The notes below the pieces were generated by a model. The model saw only the letters and a program-made list of their open reading frames with translations, was not told the DNA's origin and made no database searches. Both the position numbers and the translations under genes were made by a program. This document shows positions 1 to 6,922 of a stretch of 20,430 nt of DNA, one piece after another (positions within the stretch are counted from its first letter, which is position 1; each line of letters begins with the position of its first letter). This DNA is from JAVBOW01 sp031550615 (GTDB taxonomy: Bacteria; Bacteroidota; Bacteroidia; Bacteroidales; Rikenellaceae). Location: positions 1 through 20,430 of the forward strand of contig JAVBOL010000034.1 of assembly GCA_031550615.1 (NCBI GenBank), read 5' to 3'.

Positions 1-1022
1 CCCACGCCGTAGTCGCGCTCGTCGACCGCAAAGCCCAGCTTAACGTTGGCCTCGGCGGTGTCGTAGCCCTGGTCCTGGAGTTTATAGGCGTGTATCTTAT
101 TGAACAGCCCGATGCCGCGGCCCTCCTGCGAGAGGTAGACCACAGCGCCTTTGCCCTCCTTCTCTATCATGCAGAGCGATTCGTGGAGCTGGGCCCCGCA
201 GTCGCAGCGGCACGAGCCGAAAACGTCGCCCGTCATGCATGACGAGTGCACCCTGACCAGCACGGGCTCGTCGGCCTTCCATTCGCCTTTTGTCAGGACG
301 CAATGCTCCATGCCGTTGCTTTTCTGCACGAAGGCGGTGAAGTCGAACGACCCCCATTCGGTGGGCATGGGCACCGTGGCGCCCTTTTCGACTATCGAAT
401 CGGTTTTGAGGCGGTAGGCCACAAGGTCGGCTATCGAAACTATCTTCAGGTCGAATTTTCTGGCTATTTCAAGCAACTCGGGCAGACGCGCCATAGTGCC
501 GTCCTCGTTCATTATCTCGACCAGCGCACCTCCGGGGGTCAGTCCGGCCATGCGTGTGAGGTCCACCACGGCCTCGGTGTGCCCCGGACGGCGCAGCACG
601 CCGCGTTCGCGGGCTCGCAGGGGGAAAATGTGGCCGGGACGTCCCAGTTCCTCGGGTTTGGTGGCGGGGTCGACCAGGGCATGCAGCGTCTTGCTGCGGT
701 CCGCGACCGAAATGCCGGTCGTGCAACCGTGGCCGACCAGGTCGACCGACACGGTGAAGGGGGTTTCGTGCAGCGAGGTATTATGGCCGACCATAAGGGG
801 CAGGTTCAACTCCTCACAGCGCGATTCGGGAAGCGGGGCGCATATAAGGCCGCGTCCGTGCGTGGCCATGAAATTGACGATCTCGGGGGTGACCTTTTCG
901 CCGGCCACGATGAAGTCGCCTTCGTTTTCGCGGTCTTCGTCGTCGACCACGATCAGCACCTTGCCGGCGCGTATATCTTCTATCGCCTCTTCGACGGAGT
1001 TAAGCAGACTTTGCTTTGACAT
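1..1022 (-). CDS. ribBA: Bifunctional 3,4-dihydroxy-2-butanone-4-phosphate synthase / GTP cyclohydrolase II, 3' end missing
   Basis: This enzyme supplies both branch precursors of riboflavin in the cytoplasm: the RibB part makes the four-carbon unit from ribulose 5-phosphate and the RibA part opens GTP. About 340 residues are visible; family members are usually about 400, so roughly the last 60 lie beyond the left edge. RibB signatures are DDEDRENEGD (27-36), THGRG (54-58) and RPGHTEA (145-151). RibA follows from about residue 220, with zinc ligands C262, C273 and C275 in the C-x10-C-x-C spacing of GTP cyclohydrolase II and the catalytic LSQEGRGIGL stretch (297-306). The ATG at 1022 begins MSKQSLLNSVEEA and lies 23 bases inside the end of the upstream permease gene, so translational coupling is likely. 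No FMN riboswitch is seen before it; it probably relies on the upstream promoter. The family assignment is firm. Confidence 0.97.
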   Translation of the reverse strand, partial: MSKQSLLNSVEEAIEDIRAGKVLIVVDDEDRENEGDFIVAGEKVTPEIVNFMATHGRGLICAPLPESRCEELNLPLMVGHNTSLHETPFTVSVDLVGHGCTTGISVADRSKTLHALVDPATKPEELGRPGHIFPLRARERGVLRRPGHTEAVVDLTRMAGLTPGGALVEIMNEDGTMARLPELLEIARKFDLKIVSIADLVAYRLKTDSIVEKGATVPMPTEWGSFDFTAFVQKSNGMEHCVLTKGEWKADEPVLVRVHSSCMTGDVFGSCRCDCGAQLHESLCMIEKEGKGAVVYLSQEGRGIGLFNKIHAYKLQDQGYDTAEANVKLGFAVDERDYGV

Positions 1023-2463
1023 ATCTTTTGAAAAAATCTTTTACTTTCCTTATTCGCGTTATATACCAGTCGGCGTCGAACAGCGTCGAGTCGTTGGTTG
1101 CCTTGTATATCAGGAACACCGACAGCGGCATGAGTATGAACGTCGACAGCCACATCCCCGGGAAAGCGTCCCATGAGCCCTCGCGCGCAAGTTTTTCGCC
1201 CGTGATGCTGATTATGTAGTAGATCACAAAAAAGAGCACCGACACCACCACAGGCATTCCGAGCCCACCTTTGCGTATGATCGCCCCGAGTGCCGAGCCT
1301 ATCAAAAAGAATATCATGATCGACACGGGCAGCGATATTTTGCGGTGCCATTCGACCTTGTGTTTATAGAGTTGCGTGAGCGTGTCCTTCGCGCTGTCCT
1401 CATCGAAGGTGAACAGTCCGCGCGAGGAGTTGGCGTAGCTTTTGGCATCGCTCCACAGCGTTTTCTTCGCGTAGACGTCGAGTTTGGCTATCGAGTCTGT
1501 CAGAAGCGCCTTTTCGAACCCGGCATGCGCCATGCGCGCAGAGTCGCCGGGGGCTTTGAGCAGGGTGGTGTCGCGTGGGAATATATAGCCGCGCAGCAAC
1601 GGGTCGTAGGAGCGCGAGGTATTCTGGGCGGTAAGTACCGTGAGCGAGTCGATGCCTTCGCCCAATTGGGCGATATTTTTGGTCTGGCCGCTCGAAAAGA
1701 GCTCCGAGTCGGTCTGTGTGAAGTCGTAGCCGCTCACGGGCAACATCATATTCTGCTCTTCGAAAATGCGGCGCGAGAGGTTGCTGTTGTCCCACCAGCG
1801 GTAGTTGCGCGTCTGCTGGTACGATTCGCCGTGGAAAAGCTGCACTTTCAAAAAGCGCTTGTCCTCGGTCAGCTTTATGTAGCCCGAGTCGGCGCGCGTG
1901 GTGCTCATGTCGCCGTTGGCGTCGCGCGTGTCGTAGATCAGCACGTTGTTGAGCAGCTTGGTTTCCGGGTTCTGGCGCGCCACGCGGATGCTCAGGTTGT
2001 CTATGCCGTTGAAGAACAGGCCGTCCTGGAATTCGAGGCTCTGCTTCTGCTGGTTGATGTCGTATATCAGCGCGAAGGTACGCCGCATGGCGTAGGGCAC
2101 GAGGTTATTGGCGATAAAAAAACTCGCCACGCACACCACGAAAACCACGGCCACCAGGGGGCGGGTGATCTTCTGCAGCGACATGCCCGCCGACTTCATG
2201 GCCAGCAATTCGTAGTTCTCGCCCAGGTTGCCGAGGGTCATGATCGCCGCCAGCATCGTAGAGAGGGGCAATCCCATGGGCATCGACGAAATGGCCGCGT
2301 TGAACATCAGCTCCAGTATCACGTCCGCACTCAGCCCCTTGCCCACCAGATCGTCTATATATCGCCAGATGAACTGCATCACCAGCACGAACATCACGAT
2401 AAAGAACGTGAGCACCATGGGGCCCAGGTAGGACTTGAGTACAAAGCGGTGGATGGTCTTCAT
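1000..2463 (-). CDS. LptF/LptG (YjgP/YjgQ) family lipopolysaccharide export permease
   Basis: A 487-residue inner-membrane protein of the LptF/LptG family, the membrane part of the LptB2FG ABC transporter that extracts lipopolysaccharide from the inner membrane. The expected topology is visible: three N-terminal helices (about 15-36, 58-80, 100-122), a large soluble periplasmic domain of about 250 residues, and three C-terminal helices (about 376-396, 403-423, 435-453). The start MKTIHRFVLKSYLG at 2463 is chosen because upstream sequence in this frame runs through the preceding permease gene and is not protein-like for this family. Its ATG overlaps the TGA of that gene by four bases, and its own end overlaps ribBA by 23 bases. 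Sequence alone does not decide between LptF and LptG. No lptB ATPase is nearby, which is usual in Bacteroidetes. Confidence 0.93.
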   Translation of the reverse strand: MKTIHRFVLKSYLGPMVLTFFIVMFVLVMQFIWRYIDDLVGKGLSADVILELMFNAAISSMPMGLPLSTMLAAIMTLGNLGENYELLAMKSAGMSLQKITRPLVAVVFVVCVASFFIANNLVPYAMRRTFALIYDINQQKQSLEFQDGLFFNGIDNLSIRVARQNPETKLLNNVLIYDTRDANGDMSTTRADSGYIKLTEDKRFLKVQLFHGESYQQTRNYRWWDNSNLSRRIFEEQNMMLPVSGYDFTQTDSELFSSGQTKNIAQLGEGIDSLTVLTAQNTSRSYDPLLRGYIFPRDTTLLKAPGDSARMAHAGFEKALLTDSIAKLDVYAKKTLWSDAKSYANSSRGLFTFDEDSAKDTLTQLYKHKVEWHRKISLPVSIMIFFLIGSALGAIIRKGGLGMPVVVSVLFFVIYYIISITGEKLAREGSWDAFPGMWLSTFILMPLSVFLIYKATNDSTLFDADWYITRIRKVKDFFKRYVKAKSA

Positions 2464-3284
2464 CGGGCGTTTTCGTTGAGTCGCAAAGGTAGCACTTTTA
2501 CGGCAATAAGCCCAACGGTCAGCGTAAATATTGTCGCCGCCGAGGCCGGGATGTCGAGCGCCACCGAGAAACAGAGCCCCGCGAGGTTGGCCGCAACGCC
2601 GATCGCCACCGCCAGGGGAAATATGCGGCGGTAGTTGTTTGAAAGCGCACCCGCGATGACGGCGGGCATGGTCAGCAGCGAGATAAGCAGCATAATGCCC
2701 ACGGCGCGTATGGAAAAGACGATGGTCAGCGCCACCACGACGGCCATAAAGTAATTTATAAAGCGTGTGGGCACCCCCTGGCTGCGCGAGAAAGAGGGGT
2801 CGAAAGCCACATAGACCACCCGGCGCATGAACAGCGCGAACAGGGCGACGAGCACCGCCGCCAGCGCCCCGAGCAATACTATGTCGCGTCGGGTGACCGT
2901 GAGGATATTCCCGAAAAGGAAGCTCATAAGATTGGGCGCGTACCCTGGGGTCATATATATAAATATGATACCCACGGCCATGCCCACCGACCAGATCACC
3001 CCGATCGCCGAGTCCTCGCGGATGCCCCCGCGTTGCGAGGCCGCCTCGACGCCCAGGGCGGATAACACGGAGAACACCAGCGCACCCAGCACCGGGTCGA
3101 GCCCCATGTAATAGGCTATGCCGATACCCCCGAACGAAGCGTGCGTTATGCCGCCTCCCAGGAATACCATGCGCCGCAGCACGATATAGGTGCCCGTAAG
3201 GGCGCATGCGATGCCCGAGAGTAGGCACGCCACGAGGGCATTTTGCAGGAACGCGTATTGGGAGATGTATTCGAACGGTGTCAT
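2460..3284 (-). CDS. Metal (Zn/Mn-type) ABC transporter permease
   Basis: A 274-residue polytopic protein of the ABC-3 family (ZnuB/MntB/SitC-like), which forms the transmembrane channel of divalent-metal uptake systems. It is hydrophobic throughout, with roughly eight or nine helices. Family-typical stretches include the N-terminal LSGIACALTGTYIVLRRMVF, the GITHASFGGIG segment that follows it, and the later IRAVGIMLLISLLTMPA region. The start MTPFEYISQYAFLQNA at 3284 fits the family's usual N-terminus. It is the first gene of the minus-strand cluster and overlaps the LptF/LptG gene by four bases. No metal-binding lipoprotein or ATPase is encoded in the window, so its partners must lie elsewhere. 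The metal cannot be told from the sequence; zinc or manganese is most likely, iron is possible. Confidence 0.92.
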   Translation of the reverse strand: MTPFEYISQYAFLQNALVACLLSGIACALTGTYIVLRRMVFLGGGITHASFGGIGIAYYMGLDPVLGALVFSVLSALGVEAASQRGGIREDSAIGVIWSVGMAVGIIFIYMTPGYAPNLMSFLFGNILTVTRRDIVLLGALAAVLVALFALFMRRVVYVAFDPSFSRSQGVPTRFINYFMAVVVALTIVFSIRAVGIMLLISLLTMPAVIAGALSNNYRRIFPLAVAIGVAANLAGLCFSVALDIPASAATIFTLTVGLIAVKVLPLRLNENAR

Positions 3285-3294
3285 ATGCAGATGG

Positions 3295-3302
3295 CAAAAT
3301 TA
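3295..3302 (-). promoter_or_regulatory. Candidate -7 element for the metal permease/lptF-type/ribBA transcript
   Basis: Read on the minus strand this is TAATTTTG, an exact match to the Bacteroidetes -7 consensus TAnnTTTG, about 10 bases before the permease start codon. No convincing -33 TTTG lies at the usual 19-21 base distance. If used, the leader would be extremely short or absent, so confidence is modest. Confidence 0.35.
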
Positions 3303-3314
3303 GGTTTTTTATTG

Positions 3315-3322
3315 TAACTTTG
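3315..3322 (+). promoter_or_regulatory. Candidate -7 element for mtaB
   Basis: TAACTTTG matches the Bacteroidetes -7 consensus TAnnTTTG exactly and lies 28 bases before the GTG start of mtaB in the 66-base divergent spacer. The upstream -33 position has only an ATGG/TGG-like sequence, not TTTG. It is back to back with the minus-strand candidate at 3295-3302. Confidence 0.45.
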
Positions 3323-3350
3323 CACTTACCAATTCATAATTCACAATTTA

Positions 3351-4643
3351 GTGAAAGTAAGTTTCCACACCCTGGGCTGCAAGCTCAACTACTCAGAAAC
3401 CTCGACCCTCGCCCGCGAATTCGCTGCGGGCGGCTACGAGCGCACCCCGCGGGGTGCGCAATCCGATATCTGCATAATAAACAGTTGCTCCGTCACGGCC
3501 GAGGCCGACAAGAAATGCCGCAACCTGGTGCGCCGTCTGCTCAGGGACAACCCGGGGGCGATAGTCGCGGTGACTGGATGCTACGCGCAACTCAAGCCAG
3601 GCGAGATCGCCGCCATACAGGGTGTGGACCTGGTGGTGGGCAATGCCGCCAAGGGCGAACTTTTCACCCGGGTGGCGCAAATCGCGGCAAAAAGGGGCGG
3701 CGCCGACATATATGGCTGCCAGGCCACCGACCTGACGCGCTTTTTCTCTGCTTTCTCCACCGGCGACCGCACGCGCGCATTCCTGAAAGTGCAGGACGGC
3801 TGCGATTACCATTGCTCATACTGCACCGTGCCGTTGGCGCGCGGCGCAAGCCGCAACCTCTCCATAGCCGAGGCTGTGGCCCAGGCTGAGAAGATCGCCG
3901 GCGAGGGCTGCCGCGAGATCGTCATCACGGGTATCAACACGGGCGACTTCGGGCGCACGACGGGCGAAGATTTCGCCGACCTGCTCGCCGCGCTGGACGG
4001 CGTGGAGGGCATCGACCGTTACCGCATCTCGTCCATCGAGCCAAACCTGCTCACCGACCGCGTGATCGGGCTCACCGCGAGTTCGCCGCGATTCATGCCA
4101 CATTTCCATGTGCCTTTACAGAATGGCTCGGACCGTATACTGGGGCTGATGAAACGCCGCTACAACACCTCGCAGTTCGCCTCGCGCATCGAGGCCGTGC
4201 GGCGCGCAATGCCCGACGCGTTCATCGGCATCGACGTGATAACTGGCTTCCCGGGCGAAACGGACGCGGACTTCGGGCAGACTTACAGTTTCCTGGAAGA
4301 TCTCGCGCCGTCGTTCCTGCATGTTTTCCCTTACTCCGAGAGGGATAACACCCCCGCCGCAGCATTTCCCGAAAAAGTGGCGTCGAATGTGTCCCGTGAG
4401 CGTACGGCGCGGCTGATAGCCCTTTCGGATCGTCTGCACGAACAATTCGCCGCCGGTCACGTGGGACTCTCTGCCGACGTGCTGTTCGAAAGCACCCAGA
4501 AGGGAGGGATGATGTCTGGCTTTACTGACAACTATATACGCGTGTGCGCACCCTATGACCGCAGCCTTGTCGGACGCATAAGCCGCGTCAGGCTCACTGG
4601 CTCGCGCGGCGGCGCCGTGCTGGACGGGGTGGTCGAAGAATAA
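3351..4643 (+). CDS. mtaB: tRNA t6A37 methylthiotransferase MtaB
   Basis: This radical-SAM enzyme adds a methylthio group to N6-threonylcarbamoyladenosine at position 37 of ANN-decoding tRNAs (t6A to ms2t6A). The 430-residue length is normal for the family. The N-terminal UPF0004 domain has its three cluster cysteines: C10 in LGCKLN, C46 in INSCSVT and C77 in VTGCYAQ. The radical-SAM triad CDYHCSYC gives C151, C155 and C158. The C-terminal 60 or so residues fit a TRAM RNA-binding domain. The LGCKLN form at the first cysteine and the overall length favour MtaB over MiaB or RimO. The start is a GTG, directly followed by KVSFHTLGC, which is the expected N-terminus. It stands alone, divergent from the permease cluster and 76 bases before the next gene. 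Confidence 0.95.
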   Translation: MKVSFHTLGCKLNYSETSTLAREFAAGGYERTPRGAQSDICIINSCSVTAEADKKCRNLVRRLLRDNPGAIVAVTGCYAQLKPGEIAAIQGVDLVVGNAAKGELFTRVAQIAAKRGGADIYGCQATDLTRFFSAFSTGDRTRAFLKVQDGCDYHCSYCTVPLARGASRNLSIAEAVAQAEKIAGEGCREIVITGINTGDFGRTTGEDFADLLAALDGVEGIDRYRISSIEPNLLTDRVIGLTASSPRFMPHFHVPLQNGSDRILGLMKRRYNTSQFASRIEAVRRAMPDAFIGIDVITGFPGETDADFGQTYSFLEDLAPSFLHVFPYSERDNTPAAAFPEKVASNVSRERTARLIALSDRLHEQFAAGHVGLSADVLFESTQKGGMMSGFTDNYIRVCAPYDRSLVGRISRVRLTGSRGGAVLDGVVEE

Positions 4644-4683
4644 TTTATGGGCCCCCGCATGAGGGGATTCCCGTCAAAAAGTG

Positions 4684-4691
4684 TACTTTTG
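4684..4691 (+). promoter_or_regulatory. Candidate -7 element for the receptor-trkH-SPOR-fmt operon
   Basis: TACTTTTG matches TAnnTTTG and lies 28 bases before the start codon at 4720. No -33 TTTG is seen 19-21 bases upstream. It sits in the only substantial gap before this four-gene run, so an operon promoter is expected here. Confidence 0.45.
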
Positions 4692-4719
4692 TGCAACCTA
4701 ATTATATAAAGGCCGTGCG

Positions 4720-5469
4720 ATGACGATACGCAAAAAGATAATCATTGGCTTTGTGAGCCTTGCCGTGCTGCTCTTCTTTTCGGGGGTCATATCCTACTTC
4801 GAGTTGCGCCGCCTGAGCCGTGAGACGAGTGAGATATTCACCGCCAACACACATAACCTGGACCTTTCGCGCCAAATGCTCGACGTGATGCAGCAACAGG
4901 CATTCGCCACGGCGGTGGCCATCGACGGCAATAACAAAGGTTACGATTCGCTGTATAAGGCGTCGAGCGCCGCGCTGGAGGGCATAATGCTCCAGGCCAC
5001 CGTCACGGTGCGCGACCGGGAGGAAATGCAGCAGATCTACGCAGCCCACAATATTTACGAAAAGGTGCTGGCCGACTATGTCGCTATGGGAGCCCCTGCG
5101 CATGAAGAGTGGTTCGACACCACATTCCGAAACGCATACGGCGACCTGTCGGGTGCGATCAAGGATTATATGGTCGTCTCGCAGGACGCGCTGCGCGAGA
5201 AGAGCTCGAACCTGGGAAAGACCGCCTACCGCGCCATTACTCCCGGCATCCTTGCGCTGTCGGTGGGGATCGTTATACTGCTGATGTTCCTTTTCCTTAT
5301 AGACGTCTATTTCTCACGGCCCATAAACGCCATCAACCGCAGCCTGAAAGGCTACGTAGCCCAACGCATACCATTTAACGTCAAAGACGAGTGCTCGGGC
5401 GAGGTGGCCGAGCTGCGCGACGGGATCGACGACCTGATAGCGCTCTATAAAAGCCGCAAAACCGAATAA
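4720..5469 (+). CDS. Two-helix membrane receptor-like protein ending in a HAMP-like domain
   Basis: A 249-residue protein built like the sensory half of a chemoreceptor or histidine kinase. TM1 is at about 7-27. A helical extracytoplasmic region of about 145 residues (28-173) resembles a four-helix-bundle MCP ligand domain. TM2 is at about 174-196, followed by a HAMP-like module (197-245) with RPINAINRSLKGY as its first helix and a connector plus GEVAELRDGIDDLI as the second. It then stops cleanly: no kinase, methyl-accepting, cyclase or EAL/GGDEF output domain follows. The trkH start lies seven bases downstream, leaving no room for a frameshifted output domain. It may signal through a separate partner or modulate the transporter directly, but both are inferences. 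It could also be a relic of a kinase. The ligand is unknown. Confidence 0.8.
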   Translation: MTIRKKIIIGFVSLAVLLFFSGVISYFELRRLSRETSEIFTANTHNLDLSRQMLDVMQQQAFATAVAIDGNNKGYDSLYKASSAALEGIMLQATVTVRDREEMQQIYAAHNIYEKVLADYVAMGAPAHEEWFDTTFRNAYGDLSGAIKDYMVVSQDALREKSSNLGKTAYRAITPGILALSVGIVILLMFLFLIDVYFSRPINAINRSLKGYVAQRIPFNVKDECSGEVAELRDGIDDLIALYKSRKTE

Positions 5470-5476
5470 ACCTTAG

Positions 5477-6922
5477 ATGCGCACACAGGTCATACTGCGA
5501 CACATGGGCATGATCCTGCTTTTGGATGCAGGGTTGATGTTGATCTCTGCGATGGTGTCGCTGGGCTACGGTATGGATACTGCGTTCTATCCGTTGCTGC
5601 TCTCTTTCCTGCTTACCGGCTCGCTGGGGGCTTTCCCCCTGATATTCGTCAGCCGTAGCGAACAGGTGACCAGCAAGGAGGGCTATTTCATCGTGGTCGG
5701 CTCATGGATGCTCTCATGCATCGTGGGAATGTTCCCATACCTGCTGTGGGGGGGCGAATTCGGACTGCTCAATTCCTGGTTCGAGAGCGTTTCGGGATAT
5801 ACCACGACCGGCGCGACCATACTCCATGACGTGGAGGCGCTGCCGCACGGGTTGCTTTTCTGGCGCTCGTCGACCCACCTGTTGGGAGGGGTTGGGGTGG
5901 TGATGTTCGCGCTGGTGGCCCTGCCGGCGATGGGGCGCACCAAACTGACGCTCTCCAGCGTCGAAATATCGCCCCTGGCGAAGGACAATTACCACTACCG
6001 CGCCCACAAGATGATACAGGTGCTGCTCGTGGTCTACCTGGGTATGGCGGCGTGCGAAACGCTGTTGCTGCGCCTGACGGGCATGGGATGGTTCGATGCG
6101 GTCAACCATGCGTTCTCGACCGTGGCCACCGGAGGGTTCAGTACGCGCAATGCAAGCATCGCACATTATCAGAATCCCGCCGTGGAGATCATCATAACGG
6201 TATTCATGGTGCTGTCGAGTATACATTTCGGGATCGTTTTCGCAACCATCACCGGGCGGTCGAACAATATTTTCCGCTCCGAGGTGGCGCGGTACTATGT
6301 CGCATGCATTGTGGCCGGAAGTTTCCTGGCCGCCGCCAGCGTCTGGTATGCCGGGATCTACGATTCCTTCCTCGTTTCGTTGCGGCACAGTTTCTTCCAG
6401 ATCGCAGCCTATGCCTCCACCACCGGATTCGGGGTGGTGGACACCAACCTGTGGACGCCGTTTGCTATGGCCGTGCTGCTCGTCGTGTCACTGCAGTGCG
6501 GTATGGCCGGATCCACCTCGGGGGGCATCAAGGCCGACCGCATGCTGCTGTCGCTCAAAGTGATGCGCGCCAAGATACTGCAACAGCAACACCCTAACGC
6601 CATTATCCGCGTCAAACTCGGCAATATCGTGCAGGACCGCGACGTGATAGACCTGGCGATGATATTTATGGTCGCTTACGTCACCCTTATCGGGGTGGGA
6701 ACGCTGCTTATCGCAGCTTTCGGGGTGGATTTAGTGACGGCATTCAGCTCTTCGGTGGCCTGTGTGGGCAATATCGGGCCGGGATTCGGCGAGGTGGGCT
6801 CCATGGGCAATTACGGGAATATGCCAGATGGGGCTAAAGTCGTGCAATCGTTGCTGATGCTGCTCGGGCGTCTTGAGATTTTCGGATTCATTCAGTTATT
6901 CCTTATCAAGTGGTGGAAATAA
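5477..6922 (+). CDS. trkH: Trk/Ktr-type potassium uptake channel subunit TrkH
   Basis: A 481-residue polytopic inner-membrane protein of the TrkH/KtrB superfamily, which lets K+ into the cell through a pore made of four M1-P-M2 repeats. All four selectivity-filter loops are visible, each with its glycine: TTTGAT (109-114), TVATGGFS (215-222), ASTTGFG (313-319) and VGNIGPGFG (430-438). The SGGIK motif at 348-352 precedes the gating helix region. Length is normal for TrkH. The gene normally works with a cytoplasmic NAD-binding TrkA/KtrA ring, but no trkA is in this window; a HAMP-only receptor gene sits upstream instead. It starts seven bases after that gene, and its last 13 bases overlap the next one, so the run is probably cotranscribed. 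Assignment to TrkH rather than KtrB rests on length and general similarity. Confidence 0.95.
   Translation: MRTQVILRHMGMILLLDAGLMLISAMVSLGYGMDTAFYPLLLSFLLTGSLGAFPLIFVSRSEQVTSKEGYFIVVGSWMLSCIVGMFPYLLWGGEFGLLNSWFESVSGYTTTGATILHDVEALPHGLLFWRSSTHLLGGVGVVMFALVALPAMGRTKLTLSSVEISPLAKDNYHYRAHKMIQVLLVVYLGMAACETLLLRLTGMGWFDAVNHAFSTVATGGFSTRNASIAHYQNPAVEIIITVFMVLSSIHFGIVFATITGRSNNIFRSEVARYYVACIVAGSFLAAASVWYAGIYDSFLVSLRHSFFQIAAYASTTGFGVVDTNLWTPFAMAVLLVVSLQCGMAGSTSGGIKADRMLLSLKVMRAKILQQQHPNAIIRVKLGNIVQDRDVIDLAMIFMVAYVTLIGVGTLLIAAFGVDLVTAFSSSVACVGNIGPGFGEVGSMGNYGNMPDGAKVVQSLLMLLGRLEIFGFIQLFLIKWWK

Noticed and set aside
246..1019. A 257-codon plus-strand open frame antisense to ribBA
   Set aside because: Low-complexity composition, no family features, and ribBA motifs on the other strand are complete.
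1345..2634. A 429-codon plus-strand open frame antisense to the LptF/LptG permease
   Set aside because: Its product is rich in His, Arg, Gly and Val with no recognisable domain, and it lies opposite a well-supported gene. GC-rich coding DNA often leaves such frames open.
1000..3297. A single 765-codon minus-strand frame covering both permease genes
   Set aside because: Its first part is an out-of-frame reading of the metal permease; only the part from 2463 down is the LptF/LptG protein, so this is not a fusion.
4649..4669. Possible terminator after mtaB (CCCC-GCATGA-GGGG)
   Set aside because: The stem is only about four pairs and no T run follows.
4720..5469. The HAMP receptor as a frameshifted histidine kinase
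   Set aside because: The next seven bases lead straight into trkH, so no kinase domain remains in any frame. An old deletion cannot be excluded, but a simple frameshift can.
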